Origin: an uncultured Bacteroidota bacterium
GTDB taxonomy: Bacteria; Bacteroidota; Bacteroidia; Flavobacteriales; Flavobacteriaceae
Direction: 5' to 3'
DNA: 64,000 bases
Assembly: GCA_913041125.1 (NCBI GenBank)
Contig: CAJWHM010000004.1
Location: forward strand, 27,813 to 91,812
The stretch's first letter is position 1; every line of letters starts with the position of its first letter. The notes beneath the pieces are model-generated. The model was not told where the DNA came from. It saw nothing but the letters and a program-made list of their open reading frames with translations, and did no database searches. A program made the translations under genes and the position numbers. Positions 8,904 to 18,753 of this stretch are shown in pieces.

Positions 8904-10437
8904 TTGATGATGCTTTTTTACTAATTATTTTAGCTATAGGCTCATTTTTAATTTTGCTTTCAAGCCAAGAGAGTATGTCCAAATAAAGAAATGATCTTCT
9001 TTCATATGGATCATTTTCGTATTGTCTTAATTCTTCATATAATGCTTCAAATGCAGTTTTTAATTCATGAGGATATATATCTCCAAGACCCCGAACAAAT
9101 CTTATCATTGCTTTTTGTACCTCATGTAAATCATTCATTTTTATTAAAAATTTATATGTTTCACGTAGGTGAGATTCTAAATGATAATCAAAACCTGCTT
9201 CATAATGTGCAAAAATATTGAGTACCCTAGAAAAACAAAGCAAATCCTCACGCATTTTTAATTTTTTATTACTAATAATTTTATCCAAATAAATTATACA
9301 ATTTTCGTAATCCTCTGAACCAAAATAAATACAAGAAATTTTGTAATAAAACATCATAATGTGATGTGGGTCAATTTGATTACAGAAATCTTTTATCCCC
9401 TTTTTAATTTCAGGTATTAATATTAGTCCTCTTTCGAAACTACCTTCTAAAAAATGGATATTTAACTTGTTATTATAATAAAATTGAAAACTAAGGGCTT
9501 TAAGATTATCATTTTTTGGAAAGCTTTCATGGGTTGTCCAATATAGCATTTGTTTTAGAACCTCTTTGAATTTCGATGGATATTTGATTAAGGCCAAACT
9601 TTCCATTAAATAATTATTCCCTTTAAGGTAAAAAACAGGATGAATACTTATCATTGATGGTGATTCCTCAAACATTTTTACCCATTTTGAAGCATATCTG
9701 TAGGTTGACAAAAAATCTTGTGTTAAAAAACTATACCAAACATGAGCCTTATAGTACCATAATTTTTCTCTGAAACCAAGGCTGTCGTAATCAAATTTTG
9801 GTAAATTTTCATAAAAAAATTGTGTGATTTCTCTAAATTCTTGATCACTCTTAGCATAACCCGCTTTAATAAGTCTTTCATAAAGCTGAAGGGAAAGATT
9901 TGATAGCTTAGTAGTAAGGTTATTTTGAATCCGTAGCTCCTCTGATTCTTGAATAAGTGTTTCTGATCGATTACTCAAACTTCTAGTAATATATTGTGAT
10001 TCAATTATTTTTTCTAACTCTACAATATCATATGCAACGTTTTTTTCTTCATGTTTTCTTGCTAATATCTTAGCTTTTTCTAAAACTTTTAAGCTTTGTT
10101 TGTACAACCCTTTTTGGTATAAGATAGTTGCGAAGTCAAGTTGTTCTCGAATCTGAATACGAATATTTTTATGCATAGGGTTCATGCGTAAACTAACTAA
10201 GATTTGTTTATAAAGATGTGCTTTAAGATTCGAAAGCTGTTGCTTAGTTACTATGCCTTTATTTAAAATTATTTTTTCATCATAGCGATTCATTTTGTCC
10301 AACAGGTGAAAGAGATTAAGGAATTTGGAATTTTCATTCGAATCCATTCGTCCTACATAAAGCGTAAATTGCCTTTTTTCAGATTTTGTTAAGGACTTAA
10401 CTAATACAAACAAATTATCTTTCTGGTCATTTGTCAT
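8851..10437 (-). CDS. Conserved flavobacterial helical protein, TPR-like, unknown function
   Basis: A 528-residue soluble protein with no signal peptide or membrane segment. It begins with a conserved-looking block (LFVLVKSLTKSEKRQFTLYVGR) and continues as repeated amphipathic helices (for example YQKGLYKQSLKVLEKAKILARK and YENCIIYLDKI) that resemble tetratricopeptide repeats. I recognise it only as a family that recurs in flavobacteria without assigned function. A scaffold or regulatory interaction role is a guess. Its 3' end overlaps the pseudouridine synthase gene by 53 bases; it is divergent from leuA. Confidence 0.8.
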   Translation of the reverse strand: MTNDQKDNLFVLVKSLTKSEKRQFTLYVGRMDSNENSKFLNLFHLLDKMNRYDEKIILNKGIVTKQQLSNLKAHLYKQILVSLRMNPMHKNIRIQIREQLDFATILYQKGLYKQSLKVLEKAKILARKHEEKNVAYDIVELEKIIESQYITRSLSNRSETLIQESEELRIQNNLTTKLSNLSLQLYERLIKAGYAKSDQEFREITQFFYENLPKFDYDSLGFREKLWYYKAHVWYSFLTQDFLSTYRYASKWVKMFEESPSMISIHPVFYLKGNNYLMESLALIKYPSKFKEVLKQMLYWTTHESFPKNDNLKALSFQFYYNNKLNIHFLEGSFERGLILIPEIKKGIKDFCNQIDPHHIMMFYYKISCIYFGSEDYENCIIYLDKIISNKKLKMREDLLCFSRVLNIFAHYEAGFDYHLESHLRETYKFLIKMNDLHEVQKAMIRFVRGLGDIYPHELKTAFEALYEELRQYENDPYERRSFLYLDILSWLESKIKNEPIAKIISKKASSINRKERSSISPLSRDLR

Positions 10438-10585
10438 TGTAATCTTTTTAATATAAGTTATTAAAAATTAGGTTATTAGCATTATGTTTTTATTTTCGAA
10501 TATTGTAATACAAAAATAGGTTTTTTATATTATTTAAATTCATAAATTATATTAGTTAATAAATAAAATTTTTATTAAACCACGA

Positions 10586-11734
10586 ATGGAATTTGTTGAA
10601 ATTTTTGATACTACTTTAAGAGATGGAGAACAGGTTCCCGGTTGTAAGTTAGATTCTAAGACAAAACTAGAAATTGCCGAAAAACTAGATCAACTTGGTG
10701 TAGATGTTCTGGAAGCAGGTTTCCCTATTTCAAGTCCAGGGGATTTTAAATCTGTTGAAAATATATCTAAGTTAGTTAAAAATGCACGTGTTTGTGGTTT
10801 GACAAGAGCTGTAAAAAAAGATATCGATGTCGCAGCTGAAGCATTGAAATCAGCACGAAGACCACGAATTCACACAGGGATAGGCACTTCTGAAAGCCAC
10901 ATACGCTATAAGTTTAACTCAACTCCAGAAAAAATTATAGAAAGAGCAGTAGCTGCTGTAAGTCATGCCAAAAAGTATGTAGATGATGTTGAATTTTATG
11001 CGGAAGATGCAGGAAGAACTGAAAATATATTTCTCGCCCGTATTTGTGAAGAAGTAATCAAAGCAGGTGCAACTGTTCTAAATATACCAGACACAACTGG
11101 ATACTGTTTACCAGAGGAATATGGTCAAAAAATAAAATTTTTAAAAGATAATGTAGTTGGTATTCATAAAGCAATTCTATCTTGCCACTGCCATAATGAC
11201 TTGGGTCTTGCAACAGCAAATTCTATTTCTGGTGTTCAAAATGGTGCACGTCAAATTGAATGTACAATAAATGGTATAGGTGAACGTGCTGGAAACACCT
11301 CTTTAGAAGAAGTAGTCATGATATTGCGTCAACACCCGTATTTGAACCTTGATACAAAGATTAATTCACAAAAATTGTATGAAACTAGCCAACTAGTTTC
11401 TTATAGTATGGCGATGCCTGTTCAACCCAATAAAGCAATTGTAGGAGCAAATGCTTTTGCTCATTCTTCTGGGATTCATCAAGACGGTGTGATCAAAAAA
11501 AGAGAGACTTATGAAATTATTGATCCAAAAGACGTTGGAGTAACAGAGTCATCAATTATATTAACTGCTCGATCAGGAAGAGCAGCTCTAGCATATCGTG
11601 CAAAAAAAATTGGATATGAATTGGATAAATTACAATTAGATAAGGTTTATGAGCAATTTTTGATTACCGCTGATAGACAAAAAGAAATTAGTGATAAAGA
11701 TCTTCCAAAAATTATTGAAGATAGTAACCTTTGA
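10586..11734 (+). CDS. leuA: 2-isopropylmalate synthase, short form
   Basis: Condenses 2-oxoisovalerate with acetyl-CoA, first step of leucine synthesis. Seen: [16 protein letters not shown] at the start, [20 protein letters not shown], and the metal-binding [14 protein letters not shown] block; [22 protein letters not shown] follows. At 382 residues it lacks the C-terminal allosteric domain of long LeuA proteins, which is usual in Bacteroidota, so leucine feedback through that domain is not expected. First gene of leuA-leuC-leuD-cimA-leuB, 20 bases before leuC. Confidence 0.95.
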   Translation: MEFVEIFDTTLRDGEQVPGCKLDSKTKLEIAEKLDQLGVDVLEAGFPISSPGDFKSVENISKLVKNARVCGLTRAVKKDIDVAAEALKSARRPRIHTGIGTSESHIRYKFNSTPEKIIERAVAAVSHAKKYVDDVEFYAEDAGRTENIFLARICEEVIKAGATVLNIPDTTGYCLPEEYGQKIKFLKDNVVGIHKAILSCHCHNDLGLATANSISGVQNGARQIECTINGIGERAGNTSLEEVVMILRQHPYLNLDTKINSQKLYETSQLVSYSMAMPVQPNKAIVGANAFAHSSGIHQDGVIKKRETYEIIDPKDVGVTESSIILTARSGRAALAYRAKKIGYELDKLQLDKVYEQFLITADRQKEISDKDLPKIIEDSNL

Positions 11735-11754
11735 ATTTTAAAACTTAATTACAA

Positions 11755-13149
11755 ATGAAAAAAACTCTTTTTGACAAAGTATGGGATTCACATGTTGTAA
11801 AAAGTATTAATGATGGACCTGATGTTCTCTTTATAGATCGTCACATGATTCATGAAGTTACAAGTCCCGTAGCATTTTTAGGTCTTGAAAAAAGAAAAAA
11901 TTCTGTTTTATATCCAAATAAAACTTTTGCTACAGCGGATCATAATACACCTACGATTAATCAACACTTACCAGTATCTGATCCATTATCAAGAAACCAA
12001 CTCAATGCATTAGAAGATAATGCAAAAAAACATGGTATTTCATATTGGGGTTTGGGGCATGAAAAAAATGGTATTGTCCATGTTGTTGGACCAGAATACG
12101 GGATAACATTGCCCGGTGCCACAATTGTTTGTGGAGACTCTCATACATCTACCCATGGTGCTTTCGGTGCTATTGCATTTGGAATTGGAACATCTGAAGT
12201 TGAAATGGTTTTAACAAGTCAATGCATAATGCAACCTAAACCAAAAAAAATGCGTATTTCTATAAATGGTGAACTTAACAACGGAGTTACTCCAAAGGAT
12301 ATTGCTCTTTTCATTATCTCTAAGCTAAGTACATCGGGTGCAACTGGATTTTTTGTTGAATATGCTGGTGAAGTTTTTAAGGAAATGAGTATGGAAGGTA
12401 GAATGACAGTTTGTAATTTAAGTATTGAAATGGGAGCTCGAGGTGGTATGATTGCTCCTGATGCTAAAACGTTTGACTATATAAAAACAAAAGAATTTAC
12501 CCCAAAAGGAAACAATTGGAATAAAGCAATGGAATACTGGGAAACACTCTACACTGATAAAAATGCAATATTTGATAAAGAATTCATTTTTGAAGGTTCT
12601 GAAATAGAGCCAATGATAACTTTCGGAACAAATCCAGGTATGGGAATTAGTATCACAAAATCAATTCCAAATAAAGAAGATATCAAAGGAAGTGTTGATA
12701 CATTCATTAAATCTCTTGACTATATGGGTTTTAACGAAGGAGATGTTATGCTAGGCAAACCAATTGATTATGTATTTATTGGTAGTTGCACAAACGGAAG
12801 AATTGAGGACTTTAGAGCCTTTGCTAAAATAGTAAAAGGTCGAAAACGTGCGAATGAGGTTACTGCTTGGCTTGTCCCAGGATCACATAAAGTCATGAAA
12901 GCTATTAAGGAAGAAGGTTTACTTGAAATTTTTGAAGAAGCTAATTTTAAACTAAGGGAACCAGGTTGTTCTGCATGTCTTGCTATGAACGATGACAAAA
13001 TTCCTCCAGGGAGGTATGCTGTTAGTACTTCAAATAGAAATTTCGAAGGAAGACAAGGGCCAGGCGCTAGAACTTTATTAGCTAGTCCAACAGTAGCCGC
13101 TGCAGCTGCCGTAACTGGAAAAATAACTGATCCAAGAAATCTAATATAA
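11755..13149 (+). CDS. leuC: 3-isopropylmalate dehydratase large subunit
   Basis: Large subunit of isopropylmalate isomerase, an aconitase-family [4Fe-4S] enzyme; with LeuD it converts 2- to 3-isopropylmalate and, where citramalate is made, also citramalate to 3-methylmalate. Seen: [36 protein letters not shown], and the cluster ligands in FIGSCTNGR and GCSACLAMN; 464 residues is the normal bacterial length. It is followed 5 bases later by leuD. Confidence 0.97.
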   Translation: MKKTLFDKVWDSHVVKSINDGPDVLFIDRHMIHEVTSPVAFLGLEKRKNSVLYPNKTFATADHNTPTINQHLPVSDPLSRNQLNALEDNAKKHGISYWGLGHEKNGIVHVVGPEYGITLPGATIVCGDSHTSTHGAFGAIAFGIGTSEVEMVLTSQCIMQPKPKKMRISINGELNNGVTPKDIALFIISKLSTSGATGFFVEYAGEVFKEMSMEGRMTVCNLSIEMGARGGMIAPDAKTFDYIKTKEFTPKGNNWNKAMEYWETLYTDKNAIFDKEFIFEGSEIEPMITFGTNPGMGISITKSIPNKEDIKGSVDTFIKSLDYMGFNEGDVMLGKPIDYVFIGSCTNGRIEDFRAFAKIVKGRKRANEVTAWLVPGSHKVMKAIKEEGLLEIFEEANFKLREPGCSACLAMNDDKIPPGRYAVSTSNRNFEGRQGPGARTLLASPTVAAAAAVTGKITDPRNLI

Positions 13150-13154
13150 ATATT

Positions 13155-13751
13155 ATGGCTTACGATGCATTTAATATATTAAAAAGTACAGCAGTACCTC
13201 TTCCTATTGAAAACGTAGATACAGATCAAATAATTCCAGCACGTTTTCTAAAAGCTACTGAAAGAAAAGGATTTGGTAATAATCTATTTAGAGATTGGAG
13301 ATTTAATCAAGATAATAGTCCAAAAGAAAATTTTGTTTTAAATAACAATTTATATACTGGAAAAATATTAGTGGGTGGATATAATTTTGGATCAGGATCC
13401 TCAAGAGAACATGCTGCTTGGGCAATTTATGATTATGGATTTCGTTGTGTGATATCAAGTTTTTTTGCTGATATTTTTAAAAATAACTGTTTGAACATAG
13501 GTGTTCTACCAGTTCAGGTATCCGTTAATTTCCTAAATAATATCTTTGAAAAAATTTACGATGATCCTAAAACTGAAATAAAAGTTGATCTCCCTAAACA
13601 ACAAATTTCAATTGGCTCATTAGCAAACTTTGAAGTTTTTGAAATAAATTCTTACAAGAAGGAAAATATGATGAATGGATATGATGATATTGATTTTTTG
13701 AAAAATATGAAATCTGAAATTCAAGATTTTGCTTCAAAAACTCCATTTTAG
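13155..13751 (+). CDS. leuD: 3-isopropylmalate dehydratase small subunit
   Basis: Swivel-domain partner of LeuC. Seen: [19 protein letters not shown] near the N-terminus and the substrate-binding [22 protein letters not shown] segment, with [19 protein letters not shown] after it. 198 residues matches the family. Lies between leuC (5 bases) and the citramalate-synthase-like gene (17 bases), so it is almost certainly co-transcribed. Confidence 0.97.
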   Translation: MAYDAFNILKSTAVPLPIENVDTDQIIPARFLKATERKGFGNNLFRDWRFNQDNSPKENFVLNNNLYTGKILVGGYNFGSGSSREHAAWAIYDYGFRCVISSFFADIFKNNCLNIGVLPVQVSVNFLNNIFEKIYDDPKTEIKVDLPKQQISIGSLANFEVFEINSYKKENMMNGYDDIDFLKNMKSEIQDFASKTPF

Positions 13752-13768
13752 TTCTTTGATTTTAATAT

Positions 13769-15286
13769 ATGGGAAACAAAATTGAAATATTGGATACTAC
13801 CCTTAGGGATGGAGAGCAAACTTCTGGAGTTTCTTTTTCTAAATCTGAAAAGCTTACTCTTGCAAAATTATTACTTAAAGAGCTTAACATTGATAGAATA
13901 GAAATAGCATCAGCTAGAGTATCCAAGGGAGAACTTGAAGCTGTTAAAGAAATTACATCATGGGGAGCGTCAAATGACTATTTAGATAGAATTGAGGTTT
14001 TAACTTTTGTTGACAATGGCGCATCTATAGAATGGATGAAAAAAACAGGTGCAAAAATTCAAAATCTTCTAACAAAAGGTTCATTGAATCATTTAGAACA
14101 TCAACTAAAACAAAAACCTATTGAACATTTTAAAAATATTTCTAAAAATGTACATCAAGCTGAAAAAGAAGGTTTTACTACAAATGTATATCTCGAAGAT
14201 TGGAGTAATGGTATGTCCAACTCAAAAGAATATGTTTTCCAATATCTAGATTTTTTAACACAGCTACCTGTATCAAGGATTTTATTACCAGATACTTTAG
14301 GTGTTTTAACCCCTGAAAAGACATATCACTTTATTAATGAAATTGTAATTCGTTATCCTAAAATTCATTTTGATTTCCATGGTCATAACGATTATGATTT
14401 AAGTGTCTCAAATACAATGGAGGCAATCAAAGCTGGCATTAAGGGACTACACTTGACTGTCAACGGAATGGGAGAACGTGCTGGTAACGCACCACTCGCA
14501 AGTGTTGTCGCAGTTATCAATGATTTTTTACCTGATGTAGAGATAAATATCAAAGAAAATTCCCTTTTCAAAGTCAGTGAGATAGTTGCAACATTAACAG
14601 GATTTAGAATACCGGCAAATAAACCAATTGTAGGGGAAAATGTTTTTACCCAAACAGCTGGTATACACGCTGATGGAGACAACAAAAATAATTTATATTA
14701 TAATGATTTACTCCCAGAGCGCTTTGGTAGGAAAAGGAGATATGCATTAGGAAAAACATCAGGCAAATCAAATATTCAAAAAAACCTACAAGAACTAGGG
14801 TTAACTTTAAATGAAATTGATCTTAAAAAAGTAACACAAAGAGTAATAGAACTTGGAGATAGAAAAGAGCGAGTAACAGCAGAAGATTTACCCTTTATAA
14901 TTTCTGATGTTTTGGGAAATAATGTCCCTGATAAAGTAAAAATAAATTCTTATGTTTTAACACATTCAAAAGGCCTTAAACCAAGCACAAGTATTTCTTT
15001 GAAAATTTTAAATAAAACGTTTGAAGAAAATGCATCAGGTGATGGACAATACGATGCGTTTTGGAATGCATTAAAAAAAGTCTATACTAAACAAAAAATT
15101 AATTTACCAAAACTAATTGATTACGCAGTTCGCATTCCACCAGGAAGTAATTCAGATGCATTGTGCGAGACAACTATAACATGGAATAATGGAAAATCAA
15201 AGTTTAAAACAAGAGGTTTGGATTCTGATCAGACTGTTTCAGCAATAAAAGCAACAGAAAAAATGTTAAATATTATTCAATCTTAA
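13769..15286 (+). CDS. cimA: (R)-citramalate synthase-like enzyme with C-terminal LeuA regulatory domain
   Basis: A second DRE-TIM metallolyase of the LeuA group, 505 residues. Seen: [74 protein letters not shown] and a C-terminal regulatory domain ending DQTVSAIKATEKMLN. As I recall the Leptospira citramalate synthase, these blocks match it closely, and its pyruvate-pocket residues Leu81, Leu104 and Tyr144 align with L78, L101 and Y141 here. Expected reaction: pyruvate plus acetyl-CoA to citramalate, for threonine-independent isoleucine synthesis, with LeuCD and LeuB completing the route. Automated annotation may label it 2-isopropylmalate synthase. Confidence 0.82.
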   Translation: MGNKIEILDTTLRDGEQTSGVSFSKSEKLTLAKLLLKELNIDRIEIASARVSKGELEAVKEITSWGASNDYLDRIEVLTFVDNGASIEWMKKTGAKIQNLLTKGSLNHLEHQLKQKPIEHFKNISKNVHQAEKEGFTTNVYLEDWSNGMSNSKEYVFQYLDFLTQLPVSRILLPDTLGVLTPEKTYHFINEIVIRYPKIHFDFHGHNDYDLSVSNTMEAIKAGIKGLHLTVNGMGERAGNAPLASVVAVINDFLPDVEINIKENSLFKVSEIVATLTGFRIPANKPIVGENVFTQTAGIHADGDNKNNLYYNDLLPERFGRKRRYALGKTSGKSNIQKNLQELGLTLNEIDLKKVTQRVIELGDRKERVTAEDLPFIISDVLGNNVPDKVKINSYVLTHSKGLKPSTSISLKILNKTFEENASGDGQYDAFWNALKKVYTKQKINLPKLIDYAVRIPPGSNSDALCETTITWNNGKSKFKTRGLDSDQTVSAIKATEKMLNIIQS

Positions 15287-15289
15287 AAA

Positions 15290-16354
15290 ATGCAATTAAA
15301 AATAGCTCTTTTAGCAGGTGATGGAATTGGACCGGAGGTTATCGAACAAGCAGTTAAAGTGTCTAATGCCGTAGCAAAAAAATACAGTCACAATATTGAA
15401 TGGATTCCAGCACTTACAGGTGCTTCTGCTATTAATGCAGTTGGACACCCTTATCCAAAAGAAACCCATGAGATTTGTCTTAAATCAGATGCTGTACTAT
15501 TTGGTGCTATCGGAGATCCTAAATTTGACAACGATCCATTAGCAAAAATTAGGCCAGAACAAGGATTACTTGAGATGCGAAAAAAACTTGGTTTATTTGC
15601 CAATGTTCGTCCCACATTTACATTTCCTTCTTTATTAGATAAATCTCCACTTAAAAAAGAAAGAATAGAAGGGACTGACCTTATTTTTCTGAGAGAACTA
15701 ACAGGAGGTATTTACTTCGGTGATCGAGGAAGGAAAGATAATGGTAATACGGCTTATGACACATGTACATATACACGTGATGAAATTAAAAGACTAGCAA
15801 TAATGGGCTTCGAATTAGCAATGAAAAGATCAAAAAAATTGTGCTGTGTTGACAAAGCAAATGTTTTAGAAAGTTCACGACTCTGGAGAGAGACTGTTCA
15901 AGGAATTGAAAAAAACTATCCTGAAGTAGATGTGTCATATGAATTTGTAGATGCAGTTGCAATGAGATTAGTACAATGGCCAAATTCATACGATGTTTTA
16001 ATAACAGAAAATCTTTTTGGAGATATTCTTACAGACGAAGCATCAGTTATTTCTGGATCAATGGGATTAATGCCATCTGCATCGGTAGGATCAAAAAATG
16101 CACTTTATGAACCTATTCATGGATCATTCCCAGAAGCTGCGGGCCTCGGAATTGCAAATCCATTAGCAACAATTTTATCTGCTGCCATGATGTTTGAGAT
16201 GAGTTTCAACATGAGAAAAGAAGGAAAAGAAATACGAAATGCGGTAAATTATTCTTTAAGGGAGGGTAAAGTGACTCAAGACTTAATTGAAAAAGGGAAT
16301 AAAAGTTTATCAACCTCCGAAGTTGGAGACTTTTTAGTTGAATTAATAAAATAG
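15290..16354 (+). CDS. leuB: 3-isopropylmalate dehydrogenase
   Basis: NAD-dependent beta-decarboxylating dehydrogenase, third leucine-specific step, and probably also acting on 3-methylmalate in the citramalate route. Seen: IALLAGDGIGPEVIEQAVKV, the phosphate/substrate loop LRELTGGIYFG, VDKANVLESSRLWRE and the nucleotide-binding YEPIHGSFPEAAGLGIANP; 354 residues is typical. It starts 3 bases after cimA and ends the leu operon. No clear hairpin terminator was seen before msrA. Confidence 0.97.
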   Translation: MQLKIALLAGDGIGPEVIEQAVKVSNAVAKKYSHNIEWIPALTGASAINAVGHPYPKETHEICLKSDAVLFGAIGDPKFDNDPLAKIRPEQGLLEMRKKLGLFANVRPTFTFPSLLDKSPLKKERIEGTDLIFLRELTGGIYFGDRGRKDNGNTAYDTCTYTRDEIKRLAIMGFELAMKRSKKLCCVDKANVLESSRLWRETVQGIEKNYPEVDVSYEFVDAVAMRLVQWPNSYDVLITENLFGDILTDEASVISGSMGLMPSASVGSKNALYEPIHGSFPEAAGLGIANPLATILSAAMMFEMSFNMRKEGKEIRNAVNYSLREGKVTQDLIEKGNKSLSTSEVGDFLVELIK

Positions 16355-16426
16355 CCGATTTTTCATTTTAAAGCAACCTAAACTTTAATGTCTCAAATAT
16401 AAATTTCAAAATAAAAAACATAAAAA

Positions 16427-17077
16427 ATGAAAATTATAACATTTTTATCGATACTCGTTTTACAAACATGTATATCTAAACCCAAACCAACTGATAATAG
16501 TGAAAAGAATTGGTCACCACAAAAAATTACACAAAACAATTATGAAAAAGCTTACTTTGCGTCTGGATGTTTTTGGTGCGTAGAGGCTATTTATGAAAGT
16601 GTTAAAGGTGTAATTGAGGTTTATTCAGGATATGCTGGTGGTATTACAAAAAATCCAAATTATTATCAAATTGGAACTGGAAGAACTGGACACGCAGAGG
16701 CAGTAGAAGTAATTTATGATCCAAATTTGGTTACATATGCAACATTGGTTCAGGTTTTTTTTGGGTCACACGATCCAACAACACCAAATAGGCAAGGCCC
16801 TGATTATGGATCGCAGTATCGTTCTATTGCATTTTACAAAACAAAAGAAGAAAAAAATATTATAGAGAAATACATAAAAATTCTAAAGGACGGGAATTAC
16901 TTTCAAAAAGAAATAATAACAGAAATTAAATTTTTAGAAAAATTTTACTACGCTGAGCAATATCATCAAGATTATGAAAAAAATAATCCTGATAACCCCT
17001 ATGTAAAAAATGTGAGTATACCAAGACTTAGAAAATTTCAGAAAAAATATCCGGAGCTTTTAAAAGAAAATCATTGA
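16427..17077 (+). CDS. msrA: Peptide methionine sulfoxide reductase MsrA, predicted lipoprotein
   Basis: Reduces methionine-S-sulfoxide in proteins. Seen: the active-site motif ASGCFWCVEAIYESVKG with catalytic Cys at 48, GYAGG, and the HDPTTPNRQGPDYGSQYRSIAFY block. The first 15 residues are hydrophobic and end in VLQTC, a plausible lipobox, so the enzyme is probably anchored in the cell envelope rather than cytoplasmic. The stop overlaps the start of the aldose epimerase gene (TTGA, 17074-17077), implying translational coupling. Confidence 0.94.
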   Translation: MKIITFLSILVLQTCISKPKPTDNSEKNWSPQKITQNNYEKAYFASGCFWCVEAIYESVKGVIEVYSGYAGGITKNPNYYQIGTGRTGHAEAVEVIYDPNLVTYATLVQVFFGSHDPTTPNRQGPDYGSQYRSIAFYKTKEEKNIIEKYIKILKDGNYFQKEIITEIKFLEKFYYAEQYHQDYEKNNPDNPYVKNVSIPRLRKFQKKYPELLKENH

Positions 17078-17973
17078 ATCAATTTTTAGTTAGTAATAAT
17101 TTTATTAAAGCGAAATTTCTTTCTTATGGAGCAATTCTTCATGAACTATGGGTAAAAAATTATGAAAACAAGTATGTAAATGTTATTAAGGGATTAAAAA
17201 AAAAGGAAGAATATTTAAATGATATTTGGTCACGAGGAGCAATTATGGGAAGATTTGCTGGAAGGCTAGAAAACCCAATATTAATTGAAGGTAAAAAATA
17301 TGAAATTGAAAATAATGATGGGATTTTATTACACAGCGGTTTAAGTGGATGGAATAAAAAAAATTGGAAAGTAATTAACTACAATAAACATAAAAGTATT
17401 TCTTTTGAATATTTGTGTAAAGATAGGTCAAGTGGATTCCCTGGTAATGTAATTGTAAAAATTAAATACGCATTAATTGAAAATGAATTACAGATTTCTT
17501 ACTTAGCTGAGACAGATAAAAATACCCATATTAATTTAACTAACCACTCTTATTTTAATCTTAATGGTAATAATCCAATTAATTCAAATTTTTTAAAAAT
17601 AAACGCGGATTATTATCTCGAATTAAAAAATAATCTTGTTCCATCAGGAAAAATTTTAAATGTTTCAGATACAAAATTTGATTTTAGAAATTTTAAAGTA
17701 ATTGGAACAAATCGGTTTGATGATTATTTCATTTTAAATAAGACAAAAGAAGCAGCAGCAAGCATTTACGATCCAAATAGTAAAATCAAAATGGAAGTGT
17801 ACACCAATCAGCCTGGTATAGTTATTTTTACACCCTTAAATTTCGAAGGTATTTGTTTTGAAACACAAAAATTTTCAAATTCTCCAAATATTTCTCATTT
17901 CCCAAAAACTCTATTAAAAACTGGTGAAGTTTACGAACAAAAAACTAAATTTAGATTTAGTTTGATAGAATAG
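17074..17973 (+). CDS. galM: Aldose 1-epimerase (mutarotase) family protein
   Basis: Galactose-mutarotase-fold protein of 299 residues, interconverting alpha and beta anomers of sugars. Seen: GRFAGRLENP, LLHSGLSGWNKKNW (first conserved His), NLTNHSYFNLNG (second His) and PLNFEGICFETQKFSNSPN (general-base Glu). No ATG fits, and the TTG at 17074 overlaps the msrA stop, which I take as the start. The 3' end overlaps the convergent PAP2 gene by 17 bases. The sugar specificity cannot be read. Confidence 0.87.
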   Translation: MNQFLVSNNFIKAKFLSYGAILHELWVKNYENKYVNVIKGLKKKEEYLNDIWSRGAIMGRFAGRLENPILIEGKKYEIENNDGILLHSGLSGWNKKNWKVINYNKHKSISFEYLCKDRSSGFPGNVIVKIKYALIENELQISYLAETDKNTHINLTNHSYFNLNGNNPINSNFLKINADYYLELKNNLVPSGKILNVSDTKFDFRNFKVIGTNRFDDYFILNKTKEAAASIYDPNSKIKMEVYTNQPGIVIFTPLNFEGICFETQKFSNSPNISHFPKTLLKTGEVYEQKTKFRFSLIE

Positions 17974-18520
17974 TTTGGATTTTACTCCATAGTAATGAAA
18001 AACCCAAACCACTTAAAATTCCAAACATAGAACCAAATAATATATCTGATGGGTAGTGAACACCAATATATATTCTACTATATGCAACAATTGATGCAAT
18101 TAAAATTAAACTTTTAAATAAAAGTTTATTGTATTTAAACACGCTACTAAAGAATAAAGCTAATGCAAATGAATTTGAAGCATGGCCAGAAAAAAAACTA
18201 TAGCCTCCTCCACAAGTAGGCTTAACTAAACGAACAAACTGTTGAATTTCGATATCATGACATGGTCTTACACGCCCTATTTCAATTTTAAATAAATTGG
18301 TAATTTGATCAGTAAATAATACTAAAAGACAAGTAAAAAAAAATAAATAAACTAAATGCCTCCAGGATTTTAAATAAGCAAAATAAATCAAAAGTGATAT
18401 ATAGATAAATATATTAAATAACCTATTTGTAATTATCATCCAAAAAGAATCAAAAAGAGGAGATCCAAGATTATTTAGAAATAATAATAATTGTTTATCC
18501 CAATCTAAAATTTGATCCAT
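17957..18520 (-). CDS. PAP2-family membrane phosphatase
   Basis: Integral membrane acid phosphatase of 187 residues with five or six hydrophobic helices. The three catalytic blocks of the family are present: KIEIGRVRPC (KX6RP), SFFSGHASNSFA (SGH) and SRIYIGVHYPSD (SRX5HX3D). Likely substrates are undecaprenyl diphosphate or phosphatidic acid, on the outer face of the inner membrane. Immediately follows the 76-residue gene with no gap, as last gene of the operon that begins with the sigma-54 regulator. Confidence 0.9.
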   Translation of the reverse strand: MDQILDWDKQLLLFLNNLGSPLFDSFWMIITNRLFNIFIYISLLIYFAYLKSWRHLVYLFFFTCLLVLFTDQITNLFKIEIGRVRPCHDIEIQQFVRLVKPTCGGGYSFFSGHASNSFALALFFSSVFKYNKLLFKSLILIASIVAYSRIYIGVHYPSDILFGSMFGILSGLGFSLLWSKIQTILSN

Positions 18521-18751
18521 CTATTTATCAATTGAATTTATTTCAGAATCATAAAAATCAAATGCTGATTTAATTAGTGATTCTGCCTCAGATTCTAAAA
18601 CATTTTTATCCTCCTTATCAAATTCTTCCAGCCAATGTAAACTATCGTTTATTACATTAAGAATAAATCTTGGATATTCAGTATGAATAACGTAAAAATG
18701 ATAATTATATGATGAGTTGTCAGCAAGTAAAAATTTTGGTAGCTCTTCCAT
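18521..18751 (-). CDS. Conserved small protein, unknown function
   Basis: A 76-residue acidic soluble protein, MEELPKFLLADNSSYNYHFY... with IHTEYPRFILNV and a predicted helical C-terminal half. No signal peptide, membrane helix or known catalytic motif. I recognise the pattern from other flavobacterial genomes but not a function. It sits 2 bases after the MATE gene and abuts the PAP2 gene, so it is translated as part of that operon. Confidence 0.75.
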   Translation of the reverse strand: MEELPKFLLADNSSYNYHFYVIHTEYPRFILNVINDSLHWLEEFDKEDKNVLESEAESLIKSAFDFYDSEINSIDK

Positions 18752-18753
18752 TT

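Noticed and set aside
10438-10585. Leader peptide or T-box attenuator before leuA
   Set aside because: The 148-base region has no short Leu-rich ORF and no T-box core; it is AT-rich with only weak promoter-like boxes.
14392-14685. Open frame of about 97 codons on the minus strand opposite cimA
   Set aside because: Antisense to a conserved enzyme with no homology-like pattern; explained by codon bias.
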